Source: CADEEX01 sp040081555 (lineage in GTDB: Bacteria > Acidobacteriota > Vicinamibacteria > Vicinamibacterales > CAVVIG01). Taken from it: 64,000 bases of DNA. The DNA lies in assembly GCA_040081555.1 (NCBI GenBank), contig JBEBGG010000002.1, forward strand, positions 1-64,000. Reading direction: 5' to 3'. The notes beneath the pieces were generated by a model. That model was not told where the DNA came from. It was given only the letters and a program-made list of their open reading frames with translations, and did not search any database. Positions 17,862 to 27,006 of this stretch are shown piece after piece. Each line of letters opens with the position of its first letter. The first letter of the stretch is position 1. Position numbers and translations under genes: made by a program.

Positions 17862-18228
17862 ACACGTCACCGCGTCTCACGTCAGCGGGCACCTGCCCGG
17901 CCGCAAACTCAATAGTGGCGAATGCGCCAAATGAGCCGCTCAGGCGCCAGGCCGCCATAGAACGACGCACTTTCAGTACTCGGCCATCCTTCGCGACAAA
18001 CACGACGTCGATCGGGAACTTCATGAAGAACGTGTGGACCGCGCTGCACGGCGCGATGATCATGGCCGTGCCCAGGGACAACGAGGTGTGGTTCAGGAGA
18101 CCCGTACGCCGACTCGCCGAGTCGAAGGCGGTCAGCAGCGTCGACGCGACCACGGCGTCGGTGTTCGCGTTGATCAGTTGAAATTGCGACGAATCGTCGT
18201 TGAGAAGATGAGAGAGAAAATGCGCCAC
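17836..18228 (-). CDS. DUF192-family protein
   Basis: A 130-residue DUF192 protein. The family core is clear: RTGLLNHTSLSLGTAMIIAP, then SAVHTFFMKFPIDVVFVAKD and VLKVRRSM, ending with the glycine-containing TIEFAAGQVPADV. Function of the family is unknown. Many relatives carry a signal peptide, but none is visible here. It is convergent with the GT87-like gene and shares its last 26 bases with that gene's 3' end. Confidence 0.85.
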   Translation of the reverse strand: MAHFLSHLLNDDSSQFQLINANTDAVVASTLLTAFDSASRRTGLLNHTSLSLGTAMIIAPCSAVHTFFMKFPIDVVFVAKDGRVLKVRRSMAAWRLSGSFGAFATIEFAAGQVPADVRRGDVFSVVRVGR

Positions 18229-18286
18229 GGGCGTGCAGCTCGCAGCGACATCCTACCGGAAGGAGGCGCGAAGAAGAACCCGTACG

Positions 18287-18484
18287 CTACGCGGCGTCTG
18301 CGAACGATTCAGCGACGACTGGGGTTCTCAGTGTCGAGTCGCTCAATACGATTGCTTCCTTGACCACAGCCGGTTCAAATCCAGACGCTGCCAACAGTTG
18401 GGCAAACTTCAACTTCCACGCTATGTCTGGCGTTGTCCCAGGTTCAAGCATCAAGTCTGCTCGGGAGTCCCACATCATGGCCAT
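18287..18484 (-). CDS. Possible small hypothetical protein downstream of dusB
   Basis: A 65-residue frame in the 337-base stretch between the DUF192 gene and dusB. Its composition looks protein-like (LKFAQLLAASGFEPAVVKEA), with an ATG cluster at the start but no clear ribosome-binding site. The same frame is open upstream, without a start codon, back to the dusB stop codon at 18566-18568. It could therefore be a real small gene, a degraded gene remnant, or chance. No domain recognised. I see nothing else in this interval. Confidence 0.35.
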   Translation of the reverse strand: MAMMWDSRADLMLEPGTTPDIAWKLKFAQLLAASGFEPAVVKEAIVLSDSTLRTPVVAESFADAA

Positions 18485-18565
18485 GCGATGGATGAGGCAA
18501 CAGGCGTGCCGCTGCCTTCGATCGGAGACGATACGCAGCGCCGTGCAACGGGCATCCGCTATGAC

Positions 18566-19684
18566 TTACGAAGCTGATCGTTGGGTACCAATTTCGCAAT
18601 TGGGGCCTTCGTCGCGGTTGAAAGAGGTCGTGATCAAGTCGCGCAGTGCGGCGACCGACGGCGTGCTGTTCAGCGCGTGACGCAGTTCCGGTCCGCCATC
18701 GAGGCCCTTGGTGTAGTAACCGCCGAGCGCCCGAATCTTGTTGATGACCCAGCGGTCGTGAGAGGTCCTGAGTTCTGAATTCGGAATGCTTGGTGCGTTC
18801 TCGGTACCAAGTTCAGGGTTCCGTGCCAGCTTCGGCACAGCACGCTCGTTCTCGCGCACTCGCTCATGCTCGAGCAGGGCAATGTAGTCCAGCAGAAACT
18901 GGCCGCGCTCGGCCCGACTGGCGACGCGGGCAGGGCGACCGCTCAGTAGATCCGCAGCTTGCGCGAGGATCCATGGATTGCGAAGTACGCCCCGGCCGAC
19001 AAGCACCCCCGCGACGCCGCTCTGCAGTTTCTCGACGATCTGTTCTGGTGTCACCACGTCGCCGCTACCGAAGACCGGAATCGTCAGCCGTGACGCAACT
19101 CGGGCCACGATGTCCCAATCCGCGGCGCCGGTGTAGCTTTGCGCTGCGGTCCGGCCGTGGATAGTAACCGCGCTTGCGCCCGCATCTTGCACCATCTCCG
19201 CCACCGTTTCGCAGTTGCGCTCGGCGTCGTTCCACCCACTGCGCATCTTGACCGTGACAGGGATCTTCACCGCCTTTGTCATTGCCGCAATCACCTCCGC
19301 GGCGTGCGTTGGCTCGCGCATCAGGCTGCAGCCCGCGTGGTGCTTGGCGATCTTCGGCACCGGGCAACCCATATTGACGTCGACAATATCGGCGCCCATC
19401 TGTTCGACGATCTGTGCGGCCACCGACATCTTCGCCGGATCGCCCCCGAAGATCTGAATTGAGACTGGCCGTTCCTCGGCGGTGTACTCGGCAAATTCGA
19501 GAGTGCGGTCGATTCCTCGGACAAGCCCTTCTGAGCTGACCATCTCGGTAACAACCAGACCGCAGCCGCCGAGGCGCTTCACAAGTCTTCGAAAGGCGGA
19601 GTCCGTCATGCCAGCCATGGGGGCAATTCCCAAGGGGGCCGGAAGCAGGGCGCCGCCGATTCTCAACGGCTGAAACAAGTTCAT
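18566..19684 (-). CDS. dusB: tRNA-dihydrouridine synthase (DusB-like)
   Basis: An FMN-dependent enzyme reducing uridines in the tRNA D-loop. Landmarks are the N-terminal barrel start APLGIAPMAGMTDSAFR, the active-site region VDVNMGCPVPKIAKHHAGC (catalytic Cys within), the TVKMRSGW and VTIHGRTAAQSYTG strands, and the FMN phosphate site VFGSGDVVT and GVLVGRGVLRNPWI. Upstream in-frame starts exist at 19714 (ATG) and 19720 (TTG); the ATG at 19684 fits the family N-terminus best. The C-terminal helical domain contains an unusual insert of about 20 residues (near NPELGTENAPSIPNSELRT) that comes from a DNA repeat at 18764-18821. Confidence 0.9.
   Translation of the reverse strand: MNLFQPLRIGGALLPAPLGIAPMAGMTDSAFRRLVKRLGGCGLVVTEMVSSEGLVRGIDRTLEFAEYTAEERPVSIQIFGGDPAKMSVAAQIVEQMGADIVDVNMGCPVPKIAKHHAGCSLMREPTHAAEVIAAMTKAVKIPVTVKMRSGWNDAERNCETVAEMVQDAGASAVTIHGRTAAQSYTGAADWDIVARVASRLTIPVFGSGDVVTPEQIVEKLQSGVAGVLVGRGVLRNPWILAQAADLLSGRPARVASRAERGQFLLDYIALLEHERVRENERAVPKLARNPELGTENAPSIPNSELRTSHDRWVINKIRALGGYYTKGLDGGPELRHALNSTPSVAALRDLITTSFNRDEGPNCEIGTQRSAS
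18764..18821 (-). repeat. Heptad-like repeat with hairpin inside dusB
   Basis: On the coding strand, 7-base GAACYYN/GAATTCA-type units (GAACCCTGAACTTG on one side; GAATTCAGAACTCAGGACC on the other) flank a short hairpin with arms CTTGGT and ACCAAG (18806-18811 and 18789-18794, loop 11 nt). The element keeps the dusB frame open and adds Asn/Pro/Ser/Glu/Leu-rich residues. This looks like an intergenic-type repeat that landed in a coding region. Confidence 0.55.
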
Positions 19685-19981
19685 CGAATTGCTGACAATA
19701 GTCGAACCGTTCATGTCCAAATAGCCGCTGAATTCTCGGACGGTGGTCTACAGGGCCCAGGAAAGTCTATCCACTAAGTCGATGTTGAACAATAAGTTAT
19801 AGTCTCAAATGTCCCGTCACTGCACAGGTCGGCGCGGCTCTGCTGCGGGCGGAGATCTGGAAATGATGTGTTAGGCCTTCCCCGATCTTGGAGGGAGTCT
19901 CTTCGTGGCTCGATGATTGCTCTTGAGCTAGTTACTAATCCGCGTGTAGCGCGCACCTTGCAGACTGATACCCCCTTTCAG

Positions 19982-21397
19982 ATGCCGGCTCGGCCGTACA
20001 TCCTCATCGCCATCTCAAACGTCAGCCGCGCGACTCGCTATCGCCAGTTTGCCGGGGCGACGTTGCGTCTCGACACGACCGTCGTGCGCGATGGCGAAGA
20101 AGCGTTGCAGGAAATGGCGCGGCGCGGAGCCCCGTCCCTGCTCATTGTCGACCTCTCTCTGCCACGCGTCGATGGGTTTGCCGTTGTACGAAAGGTGCGC
20201 CGTCAGGCCACCGACGCCGACACCCGCGTCGTCGTTGTGGCGGCGCATGAGTCGCTGCTTGCTGCGGCTCGTGAGCTCTCGACGTCGCTGTCAATTTCGA
20301 GCATTCTGCCGCTCGACGTCGACGACGATACGCTGCGCGAGGCACTCACCGCTGAAGCAGAGGCAATCCAAGGCCCGGCCACTGCACCCGCCACCTCCGT
20401 CACACCGTCAAACCTCCGCGGCCGCGCGGTGGATGCTAGTGATGTGATGGACCGCGCGGCAATCGACGTGCGCCGACGCTTCAAGCTCCCGATTAGCATT
20501 GCCTACCTCCGTATTGGGCAGGAAGAAGGCATGACGTTTCAGGTTGCGGCCTTGCATCCTGACGCCGCGGCTGCATTGCACGATATTTCGGAATTCAAGT
20601 TCCTGAAGCAGGTGGCCGACGCTGTCGATCCGCTGGTGGTTCCTTCTGTAGAAACACATCCCCTGTTCGCGCAGTACCTCGCCAAGGGACCGCGGCCCAT
20701 TCGCGGCGTCGCCGCGGTGCCAGTGCCGATATCGCGGGGCGACGCCTGTGCCGCGATCTGCATCCTGGACACGAAACCGCTGACGCTCGACGCCGCCGAT
20801 ATCGATGCCCTCGCTAACTTTGGCAAAAGCGTAGGGATGGAACTCGACCGGATGCTTTCGCCGCAGCCAAACGACTCCGGACCGCTTGACATCAACGTCG
20901 AGGAAGTCAAGACGCTGCAGTATCTGGCGTCGACAGACCCGCTCACGGGCATCGCCAACAGGCGCGGCGGTGAGAAACATATCGCCAACGAGATCTCTCG
21001 CGCTAAACGGGAGCGTCGTCCCCTGAGTTGCGTCCTGCTCGATATCGATCGCTTCAAGCAGGTGAACGATACCTACGGACATCAGGCCGGCGACCAGCTG
21101 CTGCGCGATATAGGCACGCTGCTGCGTCGCACAGTACGCGCCTATGACATCCTGGTGCGATGGGGCGGCGAAGAATTCCTAATGGTGCTGCCGGGAGTTG
21201 ATCTCGAGACGGCGCGTCTCCTTGCCGAGCGCGTCCGGGTCGCGGTAGAAACCATCGACACCCACGGCATCGGACCGGTGACCATCTCAGGCGGCGTAGC
21301 CAAATTCGAAATGGACTACGACTTCGCGACGACGCTCAAGACGGCCGACCAGCGGCTCTATCAGGCCAAAGCCAGCGGACGCAATCGGATCCTCTAG
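19982..21397 (+). CDS. REC-GAF-GGDEF diguanylate cyclase
   Basis: A 471-residue probable c-di-GMP synthase. The N-terminal receiver-like domain has the acceptor region LLIVDLSLPRVDGFAVVRKV, but the conserved Lys-Pro near its end is replaced by LPLDVD, so phospho-signalling may be altered. A GAF-like domain (about 155-300) follows, then GGDEF with GGEEF at residues 395-399. An RxxD inhibitory site (RAYD) lies five residues before it, so product inhibition is expected. The frame is open to 19868 (GTG), but I choose the ATG at 19982 where the receiver domain begins; no strong ribosome site marks any candidate. It stands alone, convergent with the NusG-like gene: the two stop codons abut at 21397/21398. 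Confidence 0.9.
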   Translation: MPARPYILIAISNVSRATRYRQFAGATLRLDTTVVRDGEEALQEMARRGAPSLLIVDLSLPRVDGFAVVRKVRRQATDADTRVVVVAAHESLLAAARELSTSLSISSILPLDVDDDTLREALTAEAEAIQGPATAPATSVTPSNLRGRAVDASDVMDRAAIDVRRRFKLPISIAYLRIGQEEGMTFQVAALHPDAAAALHDISEFKFLKQVADAVDPLVVPSVETHPLFAQYLAKGPRPIRGVAAVPVPISRGDACAAICILDTKPLTLDAADIDALANFGKSVGMELDRMLSPQPNDSGPLDINVEEVKTLQYLASTDPLTGIANRRGGEKHIANEISRAKRERRPLSCVLLDIDRFKQVNDTYGHQAGDQLLRDIGTLLRRTVRAYDILVRWGGEEFLMVLPGVDLETARLLAERVRVAVETIDTHGIGPVTISGGVAKFEMDYDFATTLKTADQRLYQAKASGRNRIL

Positions 21398-21904
21398 TCA
21401 GTATTCCTTCACGTCCGCCGCGTCAACGTCGACAGATACGGCCTGGCCGATCAGTTCGACTGACAATACCAGCCGCGCGCGCGGCGAGTCCTTGCGCATC
21501 AGTCTTCCGACCACACCTTTCAGCGGGCCGTGGACAACCTCTACCATCATCCCCTCCCGCAACAGTGGGGATGGGTCGAACTGCAACTCGCTGTCGACCA
21601 GAAGACGGATGCTGTCGAGTTCGATGTCTGGGATCGGGATCGGCTTGCCGTCAACAGAAACAATGCTGACGACTCCGGAGCATTTAAGGATGGCGAGCGA
21701 ATCGCCGGGAGCAAAGCGGGCGAAGCAATAGCCTGGGAACAGCGGCCAGCTGAGCTTCTTCTTGCGGTCTTTCCACCAGCTCCAACGCGTCATCGTTGGA
21801 AGAAACGACTCGATCTGTTTTTGAGCCAACTGTGCTCGAACCGTCTGCTCGTGACGCGAGCGAGTCCAGACGGCGTACCATTGAGCCGCAGGTGCCTTCG
21901 TCAT
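21398..21904 (-). CDS. NusG-like antiterminator, UpxY/RfaH class
   Basis: A 168-residue protein with an NGN domain (WYAVWTRSRHEQTVRAQLAQ, FLPTMTRWSWWKDRKKKLSW, LFPGYCFARF) and a C-terminal KOW domain (VEVVHGPLKGVVGRLMRK). It is the short specialised paralogue type (UpxY/RfaH), which binds RNA polymerase and prevents termination in long polysaccharide operons, rather than housekeeping NusG. It lies 67 nt downstream of surA. Which operon it serves is unknown; envelope-glycan genes occur at 8-18 kb and 27-30 kb, but neither starts beside it. Confidence 0.85.
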   Translation of the reverse strand: MTKAPAAQWYAVWTRSRHEQTVRAQLAQKQIESFLPTMTRWSWWKDRKKKLSWPLFPGYCFARFAPGDSLAILKCSGVVSIVSVDGKPIPIPDIELDSIRLLVDSELQFDPSPLLREGMMVEVVHGPLKGVVGRLMRKDSPRARLVLSVELIGQAVSVDVDAADVKEY

Positions 21905-21971
21905 CGAGGCACTTTAGTGGACCACTTCCCGTGACAGCTCACCGGCGCGCCTCACACAGTGATGCGTCGCG

Positions 21972-23036
21972 CTACTGGAGCGGTGACGCCGCGCCCGAGG
22001 CCTTCGACTGCTTGACGCCGTCGTCGTACGAGCGCTTCACTTCGGCGTTCTTCCATTCGATGATCGCTTCAGCGCGCAGCTTCTCGAGATACTTCTGGAA
22101 TTCGCTCTGCCGCTTGGCCGTGAACACGCGATTGCTGATGTCTTCGTGAGCCTCGGCAAATGAGCGAGTGACCGCTTCGCTCTTCGATTCGAGCTTGAGT
22201 ACCTGGTAGCCACGTTGACCGCGTAGGACGTCGCTCGTGTCGCCCACCTTCATCGCAGCAAGCACCGTCTTCAAGTCACTCGACACATCATTCAAGCTAA
22301 GCGGACCGACGAGGCCCGCGTTGGCGCGGGAGGGTGAGTCAGAGAGGTCGGCGGCGAGCTTTTCAAAGCTCTCACCGGCGAGCGCGCGCGCTCGGATCGC
22401 AGTAGCCTTCGTACGAGCCGTAGTGTCATCCGCCACTGACGTCGTGGGTCCGGCCGGCACATTTACGGAGATCTCTCGCAAGGTAATCGTCTGCGGTGAG
22501 GTGAACTCGCTGAGGTGCGCATCGTAGTAACGTCGCGCCTCATCGTCCGACACGGCGATCCGGCCGAGGACCTCGTTCTGCTGGACACGAGAGATGATCA
22601 TCTGACGCTCGAGATTCTTGCGGAGCTCAACAAGCGTCATGCTCTCCTGCTTGAGCGCGGCCTGGAACTGCTCGTCGCTCTCGATCTTGTTTTCTTTCTT
22701 GATGTTGTCGACTACGGTGTTGAACTGGTCATCGCCCATCCGGTAGCCGAGTTCGTGCCCACGCTGAACGATGAGCATTTCGTCGACGATGGTGACAAGC
22801 AGTTGGGGAGTGGCCTGCTGAAGCATCTGGCGAAGCTGCGCGTCTGGGAGATCCGACTTATCGGCCCCCGAACCCATTTGCCGAAGGGCTTGAATTTGAC
22901 GTTGTTCAAGGTCGGTCTTGGTAAAGATTTCTCCGTTCACCTTGACGATGATTTGCTGGACGATGTCGGCGGTCAGCGCCGGCGCTGTGAGGGCGGTAGC
23001 AAGCACGACGACTGCCGTGAGTTGAGTGATCTTCAT
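21972..23036 (-). CDS. surA: SurA-like periplasmic peptidyl-prolyl isomerase
   Basis: A 354-residue secreted chaperone. It has a Sec signal peptide (KITQLTAVVVLATALTAPAL), a SurA-N helical domain (VKVNGEIFTKTDLEQRQ, VDEMLIVQRGHELGY) and a parvulin-type rotamase domain (about residues 185-290, TLREISVNVPAG to RGQRGYQVLKLESK). The helper segment after it ends the protein. It should assist outer-membrane protein folding. It lies 117 nt downstream of mfd on the same strand. Confidence 0.88.
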   Translation of the reverse strand: MKITQLTAVVVLATALTAPALTADIVQQIIVKVNGEIFTKTDLEQRQIQALRQMGSGADKSDLPDAQLRQMLQQATPQLLVTIVDEMLIVQRGHELGYRMGDDQFNTVVDNIKKENKIESDEQFQAALKQESMTLVELRKNLERQMIISRVQQNEVLGRIAVSDDEARRYYDAHLSEFTSPQTITLREISVNVPAGPTTSVADDTTARTKATAIRARALAGESFEKLAADLSDSPSRANAGLVGPLSLNDVSSDLKTVLAAMKVGDTSDVLRGQRGYQVLKLESKSEAVTRSFAEAHEDISNRVFTAKRQSEFQKYLEKLRAEAIIEWKNAEVKRSYDDGVKQSKASGAASPLQ

Positions 23037-23153
23037 GGAGTTTTTCTGCTAAAACGCTACCAAACAGTATCTTAACTTCGATCGACGATCTGGCTGACGT
23101 TGGATTCACCCAGGTCTGACCGCCGAACGATTCGACCAGGTAACCTGGCCACA

Positions 23154-26100
23154 TTACAGCGCGTCGACCAGGTCACTCAACAGGCCCCCAACTTTCTCGA
23201 ACAACCCACCTTCGGCACGCGGGTCGTCCTTTGTGGGTTGCAGGATCGCGTTCTTCGTGAACCCCGCCGTAACTTCGCCCGTGCGCGCTCGCGCCGTCCA
23301 CCAGCTGGGTGCCACGGCCGGCTTCTTCGGCAGCTTTCCAGGTGCTCGAGCCTCAGCGCTCGGGCCTCGGACCACGGGACGAGGGGCTGACGACTCGGCC
23401 ATGGCCGAAGGCTGGCCCCCGGAGTCCGCAAGGTTCAGCCTCAACCCAGAGGGTGGCATCAGCGCCAGTTCGCTACGCCCCTTTACCAGCGACACCAAGC
23501 GGATTGGGTCCAGCTTCGTCTGCGGCCTGAACCTTATGACGACGGTACGGCCTTCACGGTCGATCGATTCGACGCCAAGCCGGTCAGACATGACCCGGAT
23601 GCGTCCGTAGTCAGCCAGGTTGAGCAGCGTCGTCGGTAGGGGGCCATATCGATCGATCGCCTCCTCGAGGACTTGGTCGATCTCTTCTTCGCGCCTGGCG
23701 GATGCCACCTTGCGGTACAGCATCAACCGCTGGTTCATGTCGGCGACATAGGATTCGTCGATTCTGAAGTCGACCTTGAGGTTGACGGTCGCCCTGACGT
23801 CATCGTCGATCTCCTGACCGCTGAGCTCGCGGATCGTTTCTTCGAGAAGTTTCATGTACATCTCGAAGCCGACGCTTTCGATGTGGCCACTTTGTTCGCC
23901 ACCGAGAAGATTCCCGGCGCCACGGATTTCGAGATCGAGCGCAGCGACGCGGAAGCCGGACCCCAGATCGCTGAATTCCTTGATCGCAGCCAAGCGCTTC
24001 TTTGCCACCGGTGAAAGGTTATCTTCTGGTGGAATCAACAGGTGCGCATAGGCCGGCCGATCGGAGCGGCCAACACGGCCGCGCAACTGATAGAGCTGGG
24101 ACAGGCCGTAACGGTCGGCGCGGTTGATGATGATGGTATTGGCGTTGGGAATATCGAGGCCGTTCTCGATGATGGTGGTCGCCACCAGGATGTCGAACTT
24201 CCGCGCCACGAAGTCGAGCATGGCTCTTTCGAGGGTGTCTTCGGCCATTTGGCCATGGCCGACGACGATGCGGGCCTCAGGCACAAGTCGGCGCAGCAGG
24301 TCGGCTATCGAGAAGATTGAGTCCACGCGATTGTGAACGAAGAAGATCTGACCACCGCGCTCGAGCTCATTGCCAATCGCTCGACCGATCACCTGTTGGT
24401 CGAACTTCACGACGTTGGTTTGGATTGACAGCCTGTCTCGTGGCGGTGTCTCGATAATCGACATGTCCCTGATGCCAACGAGCGACATATTCAGGGTACG
24501 CGGGATCGGCGTCGCGCTCATCGTAAGGACGTCGACCTTCCGCTTCATCTGCTTGATCTTCTCCTTGTGGCCGACGCCAAAGCGCTGCTCTTCATCCACA
24601 ACCAGCAGTCCAAGATCTCGAAACTCGACGTCCTTCGACAACAATCGGTGCGTTCCGACGATGATGTCGAGTTTGCCAACGGCAAGGTCTGCGAGTGCCT
24701 CCTTCTGCTCAGCCTGACCGCGGAATCGGCTGACCATGGCGATGCGAACGGGGAAGCCGGCGAAGCGCTCGCGCAGTGTCTTCTCGTGCTGGAACGCCAG
24801 CACCGTGGTCGGCACGAGGATCGCTACTTGTTTCCCCTCCATCACGGCCTTGAAGGCGGCACGCATCGCCACTTCAGTCTTGCCATAGCCGACGTCGCCG
24901 CACAGCAGGCGGTCCATCGGCGTCGGCGACTGCATGTCGTTCTTGATATCAGTGACCGCCGATTTCTGGTCAGGAGTGAGTTCGTACGGAAACGCGTCCT
25001 CGAACTCTCGCTGCCAGTGTGAGTCGGCGCCAAAGGCATAGCCGGCCACCGCCTTTCGGGTGGCGTAGAGCTTCAGAAGCTCTCCGGCCATGTCGCGCAT
25101 GGCCTTCTTGACCTTGGTCTTGGCCTTCTCCCACGACGTGCCGCCCAGGCGGTCAATCGGAGGACGCGTAGCGCCCGTGTACTTCTGGACCAGGTCGAGG
25201 CGCTCGACCGGCACAAACAACTTGTCGTCGCCAGCGTAGCGCAGCTCGAGAAACTCCTGCCGGTCGTCGCTGCCCTGGCCTGGGCCGGTCGAAGGGCCGA
25301 GGCCAATCTGTTTGAGGCCCACAAACACGCCGATGCCATGCTCGACGTGCACAATGAGGTCACCGGCTTTGAGATCGCGCAGGTCTGAAAGAAACGCTTT
25401 GTTGTTTCGCGCCTTCGAGCGGGCGGCCGACGCCTGGCGGTCTTCGTCGAAGACGTCGCATTCGGCAAAGAGATGGAGGCCTGCATCTGGCAATCTGAAG
25501 CCACGCGACAGGAGTCCCGTCGTCACCAGCACCGAGGCGTAGCGCGCGTCTTCTGCACGGTCGATCGAGGCGGCGAACACGTCGTATTCCTTGAGGAGCT
25601 CAATCGTACGTTCGGCACGACCTGGCGTGACCGCTACGAAGAGCGCTTGCTCACCGGCGTCCTTGATGCGCTTGAGCTCAGTGACCCACTCCGGCAGACG
25701 GCCGTGCATTTCGACCACGGGCTGACTCCGCAACACCCGTGCGACCGGCTGCCCGCCGAGGGCGGATGCGCCGCCACTCGACTCGATCCCGAGTTCGGAC
25801 AGCGACACCGCGGACGCCAAACGAGCGGTCAGGTTTCCGTGCTCGAGGAACAAGACGTCAGGTGCGAGCAGCGCGGTCCGGTTCCGCGTGTCCGCCGTCG
25901 CCCGTCTCCGGCGAGCGGGCGGGCTCTGAACGACGGCCCGATCCTCGGGATCGTCTTCCGCTGATAGCCGGCTCCACTCATCGTAGACAGCCTCGTCCCG
26001 CTCCTCTTCCTCGTCAGTTGCTTCGTTGGTGGCCGACCCGGAAGCGGCCTCATAACTTCGAACCACCTGGGCCAGTAACTTGGCGATCCCGGTCTCAACT

Positions 26101-26900
26101 TCGTCCGCTTCGGACACGAAGATGCGCGATTCTCGAGCCTGCGCCAGGTAGTCAAAGATCGTGGCACTGCGGTCGTCGCCGAGACGATCGAGGAGTGGCA
26201 CCACTGTCAGTCGATCGACGGCCGCCTGCGATCGCTGCGAGGCGGCATCGTATCTCCGCATCGTCTCTATGGTGTCGCCCAAAAACTCGAGGCGAATCGG
26301 TTGGGTCTCATTTGCCGGAAAGAGGTCGAGAATACCGCCCCGCAGCGCGAACTCACCATGTTCGTCGGCTGGATCCTCGCGGGTGAATCCGGCATCGGTC
26401 AGCAGCGCTGCAAGGTCCGACGGCGCGATGTCATGGCCGGACTGCAGGTCGATGCCAGCGCCTTTCATCCGGGCTGGCGCGCTGACCCGCGGCGCCAGTG
26501 CTGGACCAGACGCGACCACGACCCTTACGGCCTGCGTCGTCAACGCGTAGAGGGCGCGTGCGCGTGAGGACACCACGCCGAAATGTGGGGTCATGCCCCG
26601 GTACGGATCAACCTCGTGCGAGGGGAAGGGGAGCACCGCGTCCTCTGCGGCACCGGGCGCGAGACCTTCGAGTGCAGACAGGAAGAAGCGAACGTCTGTC
26701 ACGACTTCGTCGATGTCGCGATCAGCCGGCACCACCACTAGCACTGTGCCTCTGGGCATGGTGTGCGCCTGCGTGGCGATGAACATCGCCTTGGCCGGCG
26801 CGGTGAGCCCTGAAATGGCACGGGCCTGGGCTTCCATCCCGCTTTTCGAAGCGGCGGACTTCAGAACAGCGAGGAGATTGAGCGAGGTGGTAGCAGTCAC
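23154..26900 (-). CDS. mfd: Transcription-repair coupling factor Mfd
   Basis: A 1248-residue ATPase that removes stalled RNA polymerase and recruits UvrA. Visible parts are the N-terminal UvrB-like module (FPSHEVDPYRGMTPHFGV), the polymerase-interacting domain (KAGDLIVHVEHGIGVFVGLK), the RecG-like motor with Walker A GDVGYGKTEVA and DEEQRFGVGHKEK, SATPIPRTL, and RGRVGRSDRPAYAHLL, plus the C-terminal TRCF domain. The frame is open to 27014; I choose the GTG at 26898-26900 (VTATTSLNLLAVL) preceded by GGAA, as the upstream 38 residues overlap a divergent small ORF. The C-terminal tail after about residue 1165 is long and proline/alanine-rich. Confidence 0.95.
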   Translation of the reverse strand: MTATTSLNLLAVLKSAASKSGMEAQARAISGLTAPAKAMFIATQAHTMPRGTVLVVVPADRDIDEVVTDVRFFLSALEGLAPGAAEDAVLPFPSHEVDPYRGMTPHFGVVSSRARALYALTTQAVRVVVASGPALAPRVSAPARMKGAGIDLQSGHDIAPSDLAALLTDAGFTREDPADEHGEFALRGGILDLFPANETQPIRLEFLGDTIETMRRYDAASQRSQAAVDRLTVVPLLDRLGDDRSATIFDYLAQARESRIFVSEADEVETGIAKLLAQVVRSYEAASGSATNEATDEEEERDEAVYDEWSRLSAEDDPEDRAVVQSPPARRRRATADTRNRTALLAPDVLFLEHGNLTARLASAVSLSELGIESSGGASALGGQPVARVLRSQPVVEMHGRLPEWVTELKRIKDAGEQALFVAVTPGRAERTIELLKEYDVFAASIDRAEDARYASVLVTTGLLSRGFRLPDAGLHLFAECDVFDEDRQASAARSKARNNKAFLSDLRDLKAGDLIVHVEHGIGVFVGLKQIGLGPSTGPGQGSDDRQEFLELRYAGDDKLFVPVERLDLVQKYTGATRPPIDRLGGTSWEKAKTKVKKAMRDMAGELLKLYATRKAVAGYAFGADSHWQREFEDAFPYELTPDQKSAVTDIKNDMQSPTPMDRLLCGDVGYGKTEVAMRAAFKAVMEGKQVAILVPTTVLAFQHEKTLRERFAGFPVRIAMVSRFRGQAEQKEALADLAVGKLDIIVGTHRLLSKDVEFRDLGLLVVDEEQRFGVGHKEKIKQMKRKVDVLTMSATPIPRTLNMSLVGIRDMSIIETPPRDRLSIQTNVVKFDQQVIGRAIGNELERGGQIFFVHNRVDSIFSIADLLRRLVPEARIVVGHGQMAEDTLERAMLDFVARKFDILVATTIIENGLDIPNANTIIINRADRYGLSQLYQLRGRVGRSDRPAYAHLLIPPEDNLSPVAKKRLAAIKEFSDLGSGFRVAALDLEIRGAGNLLGGEQSGHIESVGFEMYMKLLEETIRELSGQEIDDDVRATVNLKVDFRIDESYVADMNQRLMLYRKVASARREEEIDQVLEEAIDRYGPLPTTLLNLADYGRIRVMSDRLGVESIDREGRTVVIRFRPQTKLDPIRLVSLVKGRSELALMPPSGLRLNLADSGGQPSAMAESSAPRPVVRGPSAEARAPGKLPKKPAVAPSWWTARARTGEVTAGFTKNAILQPTKDDPRAEGGLFEKVGGLLSDLVDAL

Positions 26901-27006
26901 TGAACGTTCCAATCTAGTCTGCGCAGCGATGCATGATTCGACGGACCTCGTGGCGCCTCTGCGAGGTGGGACTAATGGTGATCTCTGGGGGGCCGATAGA
27001 CAGCAT

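Noticed and set aside
26593..27006. Plus-strand frame opposite the start of mfd
   Set aside because: Antisense to conserved Mfd residues; only its last 35 codons are considered as a separate peptide.
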